Positions 17,047-25,849 of a stretch of DNA of 62,171 nucleotides are shown piece after piece. The position numbers and the translations under genes were made by a program. Origin of the DNA: an uncultured Lachnospiraceae bacterium (GTDB lineage: Bacteria > Bacillota > Clostridia > Lachnospirales > Lachnospiraceae); contig CAMLYL010000006.1 in assembly GCA_946491665.1 (NCBI GenBank), positions 1 through 62,171 of the forward strand. The letters run 5' to 3'. The notes under the pieces are model-generated. The model was not told where the DNA came from and did not search any database. It saw nothing but the letters and a program-made list of their open reading frames with translations. Within the stretch, counting starts at the first letter, position 1. Every line of letters begins with the position of its first letter.

Positions 17047-18108
17047 ATGTTGAATGAGAAGTTAATGAATGAAATCAGCCGGATCCGTCCTCTGGACGGG
17101 ACTGCTATGGAGGAAAGCCGTCTTCACTGGGATGGCATCGCAAAGCCGCTGGGCAGTCTGGGAAAACTGGAAAAAGCAGTAACACAGATTGCGGGCATAC
17201 AGAGAAACGCGAATATCTGTATTGAGAAAAAAGCTCTGATTATCATGTGCGCGGATAACGGCGTGGTGGAAGAGGGGATTTCTCAGAGTGGCCCGGAGGT
17301 TACAGCTGCTGTGGCGGAAAACTTTTATGATGAAAAATCCTGTGTGGCAATTATGTGCAGAAAATGTGGGACGGACCTGTTTCCCATAGATATCGGAATG
17401 GCGACGGATACGCCGAGAACAGAAAAGCACAAAGTTGCTTACGGGACCAGGAATTTCGCGAAGGAACCTGCCATGACGAGAGAGCAGGCAATTATGGCCA
17501 TAGAAACAGGAATGGAAAAGATCCGGGAGCTGAAGCAGCGCGGATATCAGATAATTGCAACCGGTGAGATGGGAATCGGGAACACTACAACCAGCAGCGC
17601 CATAACGGCGGTATTCCTGGGAGTTCCGGCAGAAACTGTTACCGGCCGGGGGGCAGGCTTAAGTACGGAGGGACTGTCCCGGAAGGTGCAAGTGATTCAG
17701 AAGGCGCTGAAGCTTCATCATCCGGATCCTTCGGATCCCATTGATGTTCTCGCGAAGGTGGGCGGATTTGATATTGCCGGTCTGGCGGGAGTATTTCTGG
17801 GAGGAGCGGTTTATGGAGTACCTGTGGTTATTGATGGAGTAATTTCCGCTGCCGCCGCGCTGACGGCCCTGCGGATTGCTCCCGGCTGCGGAGCATATAT
17901 GATGGCTTCTCACGTATCAGGGGAGCCTGCATCCTCCATGCTTCTGGATGCCCTGGGAAAAAGCCCGTTTCTCACCTGTGACATGCGCCTGGGTGAAGGA
18001 AGCGGCGCGGTAGCGCTTTTCCCGCTGCTGGATTTTGCATCAGAGATATATCACAAAATGGCTTCTTTCCCGGATGCGGGATTTGAGCAGTACGAGCATC
18101 TGGAATAA
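17047..18108 (+). CDS. cobT: Nicotinate-nucleotide--dimethylbenzimidazole phosphoribosyltransferase
   Basis: Activates the lower-ligand base of cobamides by making its alpha-ribotide from nicotinate mononucleotide. 353 residues, normal length. Family motifs: IRPLDGTAMEESRLHWDGIAKPLGSLG near the N-terminus (first half read as RPLDGTAMEESR), MCADNGVVEEGISQ, GEMGIGNTTTSSA, GRGAGLSTEGL and the catalytic Glu in GEGSGAVALFPLLD near the C-terminus. Start ATG has GGAGTGGGGAAAG upstream. Downstream AraC-GH39 gene begins 12 bases later. No other cobamide assembly gene (cobS, cobU, cobC) is in the window, so it may serve salvage or lower-ligand remodelling for the neighbouring methyltransferase. Confidence 0.93.
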   Translation: MLNEKLMNEISRIRPLDGTAMEESRLHWDGIAKPLGSLGKLEKAVTQIAGIQRNANICIEKKALIIMCADNGVVEEGISQSGPEVTAAVAENFYDEKSCVAIMCRKCGTDLFPIDIGMATDTPRTEKHKVAYGTRNFAKEPAMTREQAIMAIETGMEKIRELKQRGYQIIATGEMGIGNTTTSSAITAVFLGVPAETVTGRGAGLSTEGLSRKVQVIQKALKLHHPDPSDPIDVLAKVGGFDIAGLAGVFLGGAVYGVPVVIDGVISAAAALTALRIAPGCGAYMMASHVSGEPASSMLLDALGKSPFLTCDMRLGEGSGAVALFPLLDFASEIYHKMASFPDAGFEQYEHLE

Positions 18109-18120
18109 TGAGGTGTTTTT

Positions 18121-20559
18121 ATGAAAGCGATGACATTAGACGAGAAGCAGATGATGGATTTTGATCTGCTGGTTTCTTCAGAAAATGTCCATTATGAGAC
18201 AGACCTTACAATTTATTTTGTGCTGAACGGCGGATTGTCGGTGGGGTGTTCCAACAGCGTTCTTTCGCTGGCGGAGAAGGATTTTCTGATCGTCAATCCC
18301 TATCAGCTCCATTCTGTAGAACTGGAAGAGCATTGTCTTGCCATGCGTTTTCTGGTGAATCTGGGAAAAATTTCGGAATTTTATGATATTAGCGAGCTGG
18401 ATTTTGTTGGGAACTCCGTGGAAGAGGAATCGGGACAGCACATGGCGCTGAGGGGGCTGCTGGAAAAATGCGTGGCTTTCTATTATGGGAAAAGATCAAA
18501 TAACGGGCGGATTCTTCTGAAACTGAACAGTTTATATTACAATATAGCGGAACTGCTGATATCTTCATTTTCGGTTGTGAAAAACAGAAATGTGGACGCG
18601 GATGACAGAGAATTCGACGAATCTCTGATCCAGGAAATGACCAGATACGTTCATATGAATTACCAGTCTCCGGTTAAGCTGGAAGATCTGGCGGAGCATT
18701 TCTTTTTATCCACGGCCTATATATCCAGGTTTTTTAAAAAGAAACTGGGAATTAATTTTACAAAATATCTGACGGACATCCGTCTTGACGAGGCGGTAAA
18801 GAGGCTGGAAACGACAGACAAGACGCTGACCTGGATTGCCATGGACTGCGGTTTTCCCAATCTGGTATCCTTTAATGCTGCCTTTAAAAACAGATACCAG
18901 ATGAGTCCCAAGGAATACAGAGCTTCCCTGCCCCGGATACGGCCGGGGGAAACTGAGGAAAATATGGATTCCAATCAGGCAGAGTTTCACCTGCTGGAAT
19001 ATTTTGAGGAGAGCAAAAATCTGATCGAAGATGATTATGAAGAGATGGAGCAGATCGAAGCGGATACCGGCCATTATACGATTCTTACCAAAAACTGGAA
19101 TAAAATGATCAATATCGGAGGGGTCTCGCTGCTTCTGCAGAAAGAGATGCAGGATCATACCGTATTTCTGTGCAAGACACTTGGATGTGAATATGTCAGA
19201 ATCTGGGATCTGTATGAAAAGCGGATGCATATTAATGCCGGGAATAAAAGCGGAAAATATAATTTTAACCGTCTGGACGCCTGCCTGGATTTTCTGACGG
19301 AGCACAACATTATGCCCTATATGGAGCTGGGATTCAAACCGTTCATTTTGCTGAAAAATTTTGAAGAATATACATTTGCCGAGGAGCGGGAAATTCCTTT
19401 CCGGGGTCCGGAGGAATATGGAGGATTCGTTCGGAGTCTGCTGATGCATCTGGTCAACAGGTACAGTTTAAGACAGGTTTCTGCATGGATTTTCGAGGTA
19501 TGGTGTGATCCCCGGTGGTTTCCGGAGGGGGATGCTTCTGAGTATATCGCGTATTTTGAACAGGCATATCAGGCGGTAAAGGAAGTATCTCCTCATTCCA
19601 GGGTAGGTGGCGCCTACGACAGATCTTACGGCATAATTTCTTTTGAAAGTTTTATACAGCAGTGGAGCAGCCGGAATATACAGCCGGATTTTCTGTCGGT
19701 TTACTGTTATGAATCACTGATCAGAGATGTTACTCCGGAGGATGGAGGAAGGTGGATTCATGATGCAGAGGAAAAGAAGAACTTCCGCATCGAAGCGTAT
19801 CTGAGGAGCAGAAAGCAGATTCTGATGAATTATGGCATGACGATGCCGGTTTACAGCAGTGAGTGGAATTTTACTGTCATAAATGCGAATGTGATGAACG
19901 ACAGCAGGTTCAAGGGCGCTTACATGATGAAAAAAATCATGAATCTTTACCAGGATCTGGATCTTCTGGGATACTGGTTCGGGACCGATTTTTTTGTAGA
20001 CGAGGATGAGGCTCCCATGCTGTTGAACGGACGATGCGGTCTGATTACCCACCAGGGAATCTGCAAGCCTGCCTACTGGGCAGTCCGCATGATGAACCGT
20101 CTGGAGGATTACCTGCTGAAGAAAACAGATAATGCCATGGTTACCATGGATGATTTTGACAGCTACGTGATCGCCTGCCATAATTTCAAGGAGCTGGATA
20201 TCCAGTATTATGTCCAGGAGGAAAGAGACGTCACAATAGAAAGTATCCCGCATCTATATGACAATAATAAAAGTCTGATAATGAAGATAACAATTACGGG
20301 CGTGAAGAATGGAATTTACCATATAAAGACCCGTGTGGTAAATTCTCAGTACGGCTGTGTGCAGGACGAATGGATCAGAATGGGAAACATCGCGTTTTTA
20401 ACAGCGGCGGACGTGGAATATATTGATCATATGTCCCGTCCCCATATTACCATTTCAGAACAGGCTGTGACAGACCATACCCTGCGCTTTACGACGAAGC
20501 TGGAGCCGCAGGAGATACAATCAATCCATGCTTTCCGTTATATGGAGGAGACACTGTGA
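18121..20559 (+). CDS. AraC regulator fused to GH39-like domain with altered acid/base motif
   Basis: 812 residues in three parts. Residues 1-130: cupin-like sensor of AraC type. About residues 165-265: two HTH motifs (LEDLAEHFFLSTAYISRFFKK and LTWIAMDCGFPNLVSFNAAFK). From about 300 to the end: a TIM-barrel domain like GH39 beta-xylosidase (CEYVRIWDLYEKRM, MPYMELGFKP, FEVWCDPRWF, YSSEWNF, LLGYWFGTDFF). In GH39 the acid/base Glu sits in WNEP; here the motif is W461-C-D463-P, while the nucleophile position Glu581 in SSEWN is kept. A sugar-sensing, weakly or non-catalytic domain is the likely reading. The 12-base gap to cobT suggests cotranscription, although a xylan-type ligand has no obvious link to cobamides. 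Confidence 0.82.
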   Translation: MKAMTLDEKQMMDFDLLVSSENVHYETDLTIYFVLNGGLSVGCSNSVLSLAEKDFLIVNPYQLHSVELEEHCLAMRFLVNLGKISEFYDISELDFVGNSVEEESGQHMALRGLLEKCVAFYYGKRSNNGRILLKLNSLYYNIAELLISSFSVVKNRNVDADDREFDESLIQEMTRYVHMNYQSPVKLEDLAEHFFLSTAYISRFFKKKLGINFTKYLTDIRLDEAVKRLETTDKTLTWIAMDCGFPNLVSFNAAFKNRYQMSPKEYRASLPRIRPGETEENMDSNQAEFHLLEYFEESKNLIEDDYEEMEQIEADTGHYTILTKNWNKMINIGGVSLLLQKEMQDHTVFLCKTLGCEYVRIWDLYEKRMHINAGNKSGKYNFNRLDACLDFLTEHNIMPYMELGFKPFILLKNFEEYTFAEEREIPFRGPEEYGGFVRSLLMHLVNRYSLRQVSAWIFEVWCDPRWFPEGDASEYIAYFEQAYQAVKEVSPHSRVGGAYDRSYGIISFESFIQQWSSRNIQPDFLSVYCYESLIRDVTPEDGGRWIHDAEEKKNFRIEAYLRSRKQILMNYGMTMPVYSSEWNFTVINANVMNDSRFKGAYMMKKIMNLYQDLDLLGYWFGTDFFVDEDEAPMLLNGRCGLITHQGICKPAYWAVRMMNRLEDYLLKKTDNAMVTMDDFDSYVIACHNFKELDIQYYVQEERDVTIESIPHLYDNNKSLIMKITITGVKNGIYHIKTRVVNSQYGCVQDEWIRMGNIAFLTAADVEYIDHMSRPHITISEQAVTDHTLRFTTKLEPQEIQSIHAFRYMEETL

Positions 20560-20752
20560 TTCGCTCATTTTTTCGCAAAAGGATTTGTTTTACTTTGAAG
20601 ATCTGGCTGACATATACAGCGAAGGCGGACTGACAGGGCTTTTGCCGTCTGCGTTCGATGGAAGATGTCAGTTAAAGCTGACCCGAATCCCGCGCCAAGA
20701 CCCGTGAGCGGATCCTGAATCTGCTTTTACCCTTTTCCGTCTTTGAAGAAGC
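20560..20752. other. Intergenic stretch between convergent genes, no clear feature
   Basis: 193 bases between the AraC-GH39 gene and the convergent LacI gene. The plus strand is open for about 40 codons (around 20591-20707: L-F-Y-F-E-D-L-A-D-I-Y-S-E-G-G) without a start codon or binding site, so it may be a gene remnant. No convincing terminator was found. Confidence 0.3.
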
Positions 20753-21778
20753 TCAGGTAGACTCCCGGATCACCAGCTTTGTGGGAAGGAGAAGAGGGGT
20801 TATCTGGGCAGACGGATTTCTGATCAGTTCCAGCAGCAGACGGGAACTCTGGATTCCCAGTTCCCGCCGGGGCTGTTCCACAGTTGAAATGGTAGGTGTG
20901 GACAGGGTGGCATACATGGTATTATCAAAACCAAATACCTTAATATCCTCCGGAATAGAAAAGCCCATGGACAAACCGGCTTTTATGGCTGCGTGGGTGT
21001 GTTTGTCCGACGTGGAAAAAATCGCGTCGGGCGGTTCGGCAAGACGGAAAAAGTGATGCGCAGTGGTCAGAATACGCTGATAGGAAAAGTCAGATACCTG
21101 TATCACGTATTCCGGCCGGACTGCCATGCCGTTTCCTACCAGCATTTCTTTATAAGCCCGGTAACGGTTCTGCACATACCGATAGTCGTATGAGGAGGAG
21201 AAAAAGGCTATTTTTTTACAGCCTGCGCCTATCAGATGCGCGATCGCTGCCTTGGAAACGGCATAATCATCTATCGAAACATAGGGAATTTTCGTATAAA
21301 ACGGATTGTATTCACTGCACTGTACTACAGGATATGCAGAATGCAGCTGTCTCAGAATATCTTCAGACAGCGGATACATAATAATAATGCCCGCAATCTG
21401 CAGAGATGCACAGTAATTGAAAAAGGAAAACATGGTGCTGCGCTGCGGAATCTCCTGAGTGACGATCATATGACAGTGCTCCTGCCGCAGATAATCTGTA
21501 ATTCCTTCCAGAATATCATTATAAAAAGGATTGGCCCAGGTGGGGAGACATACCAGAATCGTCGGGCTCGAAAGAGCGTTCCTTTTTCCCGGAATCTGGG
21601 AATTCTTTGATCTGGTGGATAAATCCTCCGGGCTGATCTGATGAACTGCGAATGCGTCCAGTATTTTATTTCTTGTTTTTTCTGTTACAATATTCGGCTG
21701 ATGAATCATCCGGGAGACTGTTGCCGGAGAGACTCCCGCGGTTTTTGCAATATCATAAATAGTAACTCTGGCTTTCAT
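20753..21778 (-). CDS. LacI-family transcriptional regulator
   Basis: 341-residue repressor. N-terminal HTH VTIYDIAKTAGVSPATVSRMIHQP (residues 4-27, read as TIYDIAKTAGVSPATVSR), hinge, then a periplasmic-binding-protein-like sensor domain (TILVCLPTWANPFYNDILEG; IDDYAVSKAAIAHLIGAGCKKIAFFS in parts) ending in the usual dimer region STVEQPRRELGIQSSRLLLELI. It is divergent from the sugar-import/deglycosylation operon and 358 bases from its first gene, so control of that operon in response to a sugar or glycoside is the natural inference. A palindrome at 21970-21986 is a candidate operator. Confidence 0.9.
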   Translation of the reverse strand: MKARVTIYDIAKTAGVSPATVSRMIHQPNIVTEKTRNKILDAFAVHQISPEDLSTRSKNSQIPGKRNALSSPTILVCLPTWANPFYNDILEGITDYLRQEHCHMIVTQEIPQRSTMFSFFNYCASLQIAGIIIMYPLSEDILRQLHSAYPVVQCSEYNPFYTKIPYVSIDDYAVSKAAIAHLIGAGCKKIAFFSSSYDYRYVQNRYRAYKEMLVGNGMAVRPEYVIQVSDFSYQRILTTAHHFFRLAEPPDAIFSTSDKHTHAAIKAGLSMGFSIPEDIKVFGFDNTMYATLSTPTISTVEQPRRELGIQSSRLLLELIRNPSAQITPLLLPTKLVIREST

Positions 21779-21969
21779 AATCTATATAAAATCCTTTCTG
21801 AACATAATCATAAATGATCCATCCTGATTTAAGTATGAAACGAAAAATGAAAGAACAAAAAACAATATGTTTTTGCTTGTTTCATGCACAAATATAGCAA
21901 AAATATAGAAGGAAGTGAACAATTAAATTGAAAAAATGTAATCGGATAAAAAATCATATGTAAATATTT

Positions 21970-21986
21970 TTTGTTTCTGAAACAAA
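21970..21986. promoter_or_regulatory. Perfect palindrome, candidate LacI-family operator
   Basis: TTTGTTTC-T-GAAACAAA, perfect 8-bp arms around one base. Half-sites recur upstream (TGAAAC near 21836, GTTTCA near 21879). It immediately precedes a possible -35. Confidence 0.5.
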
Positions 21987-22014
21987 TTGTGAAAAACGTG
22001 TAAAAAGACAATAT
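21987..22014 (+). promoter_or_regulatory. Candidate promoter of the glycoside operon
   Basis: TTGTGA at 21987-21992 and CAATAT at 22009-22014 with 16 bases between, directly after the palindrome, about 120 bases upstream of the binding-protein gene. A repressor on the palindrome would block it. The rest of the 358-base divergent region is A+T rich without other clear signals. Confidence 0.4.
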
Positions 22015-22136
22015 TAGAAATGAAAAATGCAGATAAATTAACAAATAGCAAATAGTTTGCACCGGGGGCCTTTGTTAAAATGTCACTATCAAAAAACGAG
22101 AGGCACAAAGCCCGAAAGAAGAAGGAGGATCTCACA

Positions 22137-23339
22137 ATGAAAATGTGGAAAAGAATGTTAAGTCTGGGTCTTGCAGCTGCTATGTCAGGCGCGCTGCTGG
22201 CAGGATGTGGAAATGCGGCGCAGGAAAACGGCGGAAGCGCAGGTTCATCTGCCGAGGAAGAAGGCGCAGCGTCAACTGGCGGGGTTGAAGTGGAAGATAC
22301 TGGTTTCACCCCGGAAAATACTTATAAGATCGGCTACAACTATTATGGTCCCGGAGCTTATTCCATCACAACACTGGCAAACAACCAGGAATACGTGATT
22401 CAGTGTTTCGGCAGCGAATCCCAGTCTGTATCTGATGATTTCCAGGTGGACAAGATCGTACAGGATATTGAGAACATGATTTCCGCAGGCTGCGACGGAC
22501 TGATTGTATGGCTTCCGGCTGATAACCTGTATCAGACCGTGATCAATATGTGTGAGGAAGCGCAGATTCCTTACGTATTTGCAGATAAGGTTCCGTCAGA
22601 TCCCGATATTATCGCACAGCTTCAGGAGAGTGAGTACTTTGCCGGAGCAGTAGGACCTGCCAATGCAGAGTATGGAACACTGATTGCGGAATACGCTCTT
22701 GATCAGGGTTATACTTCCTGTATTATCTCTACCGGAGCACAGGGCGATCCTACAGATACTCCCCGTATTGAGGCTTTCACAGAGGCATTTGAAGCAGGCG
22801 GCGGTACAGTAGAGCAGGTAGTTTACACAGACAGTATGGATAATATGCAGTCTTACACAGAGAATGCGCTGGTAGCTTATCCCGATGTGGATTTTGTATA
22901 TGGTACAGGTTCTGATATGGGTATTGCTTCTGCGGCTGCAATCCAGAACCAGGGACTTGACGCAAAGGTTCTTGCATCCGGACTTGACTCCACAATTCTG
23001 GAGTATCTGGTTGACGAGGAGAATCCGGTTGAGTTTGTGAACGGCGATTACTGGGTTTCCGGTACCATGGCAACTGTTGCCCTTATGAATTATCTGGACG
23101 GCAACCCGCTGAGAGATGCTGAGGGCAATATGGTATTTGTAGACGATATTATGCCTTTCCAGGTAACTGCTGATACATATGAGCAGTTCAAGGCTACATT
23201 TATTGATAATCCCTGCTATTCTGCGGCAGAGATCCAGGCAATGAACGGAAAATACAATCCTGATTTCAACTATGACGCGTTCATGAGTGTAATTGACAAT
23301 TATTCCTTAGAGGAAAGAGCAGCAGCGGCAGCAGAATAA
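22137..23339 (+). CDS. Sugar ABC transporter substrate-binding lipoprotein
   Basis: Extracytoplasmic binding protein of the RbsB-like class (Peripla_BP_4), 400 residues. Lipoprotein signal: Lys-rich start, hydrophobic stretch and lipobox LLAGC (Cys near residue 23). The mature part starts with a Gly/Ser/Glu linker and has the family pattern YKIGYNYYGPGAY, AGCDGLIVWLPADNLYQTV, DFVYGTGSDMGIASAAAI. ATG 22137 follows GAAGGAGGAT; the longer frame from 22080 has no binding site. First gene of the operon. The protein is longer than RbsB (about 300), with an acidic C-terminal part, which fits binding of a ligand larger than a simple pentose. Confidence 0.9.
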   Translation: MKMWKRMLSLGLAAAMSGALLAGCGNAAQENGGSAGSSAEEEGAASTGGVEVEDTGFTPENTYKIGYNYYGPGAYSITTLANNQEYVIQCFGSESQSVSDDFQVDKIVQDIENMISAGCDGLIVWLPADNLYQTVINMCEEAQIPYVFADKVPSDPDIIAQLQESEYFAGAVGPANAEYGTLIAEYALDQGYTSCIISTGAQGDPTDTPRIEAFTEAFEAGGGTVEQVVYTDSMDNMQSYTENALVAYPDVDFVYGTGSDMGIASAAAIQNQGLDAKVLASGLDSTILEYLVDEENPVEFVNGDYWVSGTMATVALMNYLDGNPLRDAEGNMVFVDDIMPFQVTADTYEQFKATFIDNPCYSAAEIQAMNGKYNPDFNYDAFMSVIDNYSLEERAAAAAE

Positions 23340-23366
23340 TCTGACCGCAGAAAGGGGTAGACAAAG

Positions 23367-24350
23367 ATGTCTGTACAGAAATCCTTAAGTGTCGACCCGA
23401 AAAAGAGACGTCTCTATAACCAGATTCTGATTATCGCGATTGTTGCTGCGGCGTTTGTAGTCTGCCACTTTATTACAGGTGGCAGACTGCTTACCCCCAA
23501 TAACCTGCGGACGATTCTGACCCAGGTTACCTATCCGATGATTGTTGCTCTGGGCATGATGTTTATTTTTACGGGCGGTATGATTGATTTATCCATTGGC
23601 GCGCAGATTATTCTGGCGGCCAATATCGGCGCGGTGCTGGTAGAAGATTTCGGCCTGGGATATCCCGGTCTGATTATCGGTACTGTCATAGCAATGATTG
23701 TATGCGAGCTTCTGAGCGCTTCCTGCTCCGTGTTTCTTGGAATACCATCCTGGGTGGCAGGTCTGGGCGCGGCTCTGGTATTTGAAGCGATTGCGACGAT
23801 CTATATAAATAACCGGGCAAAAACGGCGGGGGCAGCAGTTGTTTATCTGGAGCACTGCCAGGGACTGGGAACTTTCCCTACGATCTTTATTATCGCCATC
23901 GCGGTATTTGTGGCGGCGTGGTTTATTTTCAACCGCACAAAGCTTGGTTTCAACCTGCGGGCCATCGGAGGCGGCGGTGAAGTTGCGGAAGCTATGGGGA
24001 TTAACAGGAAGAAAACCATTATGCTGGCGGCCCTGGTGGGCGCGGTTATTATTGCCATCGGCGCAATTACACAGATTTCCTATACGGGACGTTTTACACC
24101 GTCTGCAGGTATGGGCTCTTTGAACGGTATTTTCAAATCGCTGGCCGTAATTCTGATTGCCGGTTCCTTCTCCCGTATTTTTAATGACGCGGTAGGCTGT
24201 GTGATCGGTGCGTTTATTGTAGCAGGACTGTTTAACGTATTGACTCTGATGGGTGTACCCTCCGGTACCGGCCAGGATGTATGTCTGGGTATTGTGGTGC
24301 TTGTATGCGGTATTCTCTCATCGCTGGGATATAAGGGGGTTATGAAGTAA
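23367..24350 (+). CDS. Sugar ABC transporter permease (RbsC type), first
   Basis: Membrane subunit of the BPD_transp_2 family, 327 residues with about 8-10 membrane segments. Diagnostic pieces: YPMIVALGMMFIFTGGMIDLSIGA (read as MIVALGMMFIFTGGMIDLS) and the loop GLNLRAIGGGGE-like FNLRAIGGGGEVAEAMGINR that contacts the ATPase. Its stop codon TAA shares the A with the ATG of the ATPase gene, so translation is coupled. Two different permease genes flank the ATPase, so the channel is probably a heterodimer. Confidence 0.9.
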   Translation: MSVQKSLSVDPKKRRLYNQILIIAIVAAAFVVCHFITGGRLLTPNNLRTILTQVTYPMIVALGMMFIFTGGMIDLSIGAQIILAANIGAVLVEDFGLGYPGLIIGTVIAMIVCELLSASCSVFLGIPSWVAGLGAALVFEAIATIYINNRAKTAGAAVVYLEHCQGLGTFPTIFIIAIAVFVAAWFIFNRTKLGFNLRAIGGGGEVAEAMGINRKKTIMLAALVGAVIIAIGAITQISYTGRFTPSAGMGSLNGIFKSLAVILIAGSFSRIFNDAVGCVIGAFIVAGLFNVLTLMGVPSGTGQDVCLGIVVLVCGILSSLGYKGVMK

Positions 24351-25849
24351 TGGCAGAAGAGATGTTGCGTATCGAAGGTGTCAGCAAAAGTTTTGGCCCT
24401 ACCCTGGCAAATAAAGATATCAACCTTGTCCTGGAAAAGGGAATTCTGCTTGGCCTGGCAGGCGAAAATGGTTCCGGAAAATCTACGCTTGCTTCCATGG
24501 TATGCGGGATGCAGAAAAAGGACAGCGGTAAATTTTATAAAAATGGGAAAGAGTATGATCCTCATTCTCCGGCCGATGCGGCGGCTCACGGAATTTCCAT
24601 GGTCGTACAGGAGCTGGGAGTAGTAGGAAGTCTTCCGGGAATCATCAATATGTTCCTCGGAAAGATGGATAAATATAAAAAGGGACCTGCAGTGGATCTG
24701 GCGGGGATGAGGCGGGATGCCGATGCGGTTTTTGAAAAGTGGAATCTGCCGAAGGTGCCCCTGGATGTGCCGGCCGGAACGCTCTCCATTGAGCAGAGAA
24801 AGATCATGGAGCTGGCGCGGGCATTGATTACAGACCCGGATTTCCTGGTTCTGGATGAAATCTCCCAGGCGCTGTCACAGGATAACCGGAAGATTCTCTA
24901 TCAGTTTATTGAAAAATTCAAGTCGCAGGGAAGAACGATTCTGATGGTAACTCATGACCTGGAGGAGATGGTGGAGATCTGTGATCAGATCGCGGTGCTC
25001 CGGGACGGCGTGATTGTAGAGTGCAAAGAGGCGAAGGATTTTACCATGGATGAACTGAAACGGCAGATGATCGGCCGGGAGGTTTCCGGGGATTACTATC
25101 GTGACGACCAGAAGGAAAGCTATCAGGACGAGGTTGTCCTGGAGGTGAAGAATCTCAATGCTCCCGGAAAATGTGAGGATATTTCTTTTGAGGTACATAA
25201 GGGAGAGATTCTCGGCGTCTGCGGTCTTTCTGACGCAGGCATTCATGAACTTGGAACTGCGATTTTTGGTCTGGAGGAGCATACAGGCACTGTCTGTGTC
25301 AAAACTTCAGGCACTGTACTGAAACGTCCGGGAGATCTGGTAAAAACAAAAGGGGCATTTCTGTCTAAAGACCGTGACGCCAATGGTCTGATGCTGGATG
25401 CGGGAATCGGAGCAAATCTGGTGATCCCTTCCCTGGCAGAGCTTTCCGGACCGCTGTTTTTCTTAAGTCCGAAAAAGACGAGAGATCTGGCGGAAAAGGC
25501 TTCCAGAGAATTTGAAATCAAGTCCTCGGGACTGAATCATATTGTACGGCGGCTCAGCGGCGGTAATAAGCAGAAAGTAAACTTAAGCCGCTGGCTGGTA
25601 AAAGATCTGGATTATATTATTCTGGACTGTCCCACCCGCGGCGTGGATATCGGCGTGAAGGCGTATATCTACAGTGTGCTGAAGAAGGCCAAGGAAGATG
25701 GCAAGGCAATCATTATGATTTCTGATGAGCTGCAGGAGGCCATGGGAATGGCAGACCGTATTCTTGTTATGAAGGATCATAAGTTTGCGGCCATGCTTTC
25801 CAGAAACTGTGACTTCACAGAAGAAAAAATGATGGAGGTAATGTTGTAA
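24350..25849 (+). CDS. Sugar ABC transporter ATPase with two nucleotide-binding domains (RbsA type)
   Basis: 499 residues, two NBDs in tandem as in RbsA/MglA. NBD1 is complete: Walker A GENGSGKST, signature LSIEQRK, Walker B FLVLDEISQAL, H-loop VTHD. NBD2 has the usual degenerate Walker A of this class (CGLSDAGIHELG), an intact signature LSGGNKQK, but its Walker B reads YIILDCPTRGVDIG: the catalytic Glu is Cys427. The equivalent in RbsA is LDEPTRGVD. ATP hydrolysis by the NBD2 Walker B site may therefore be impaired. Overlaps by one base with both permease genes. Confidence 0.92.
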   Translation: MAEEMLRIEGVSKSFGPTLANKDINLVLEKGILLGLAGENGSGKSTLASMVCGMQKKDSGKFYKNGKEYDPHSPADAAAHGISMVVQELGVVGSLPGIINMFLGKMDKYKKGPAVDLAGMRRDADAVFEKWNLPKVPLDVPAGTLSIEQRKIMELARALITDPDFLVLDEISQALSQDNRKILYQFIEKFKSQGRTILMVTHDLEEMVEICDQIAVLRDGVIVECKEAKDFTMDELKRQMIGREVSGDYYRDDQKESYQDEVVLEVKNLNAPGKCEDISFEVHKGEILGVCGLSDAGIHELGTAIFGLEEHTGTVCVKTSGTVLKRPGDLVKTKGAFLSKDRDANGLMLDAGIGANLVIPSLAELSGPLFFLSPKKTRDLAEKASREFEIKSSGLNHIVRRLSGGNKQKVNLSRWLVKDLDYIILDCPTRGVDIGVKAYIYSVLKKAKEDGKAIIMISDELQEAMGMADRILVMKDHKFAAMLSRNCDFTEEKMMEVML

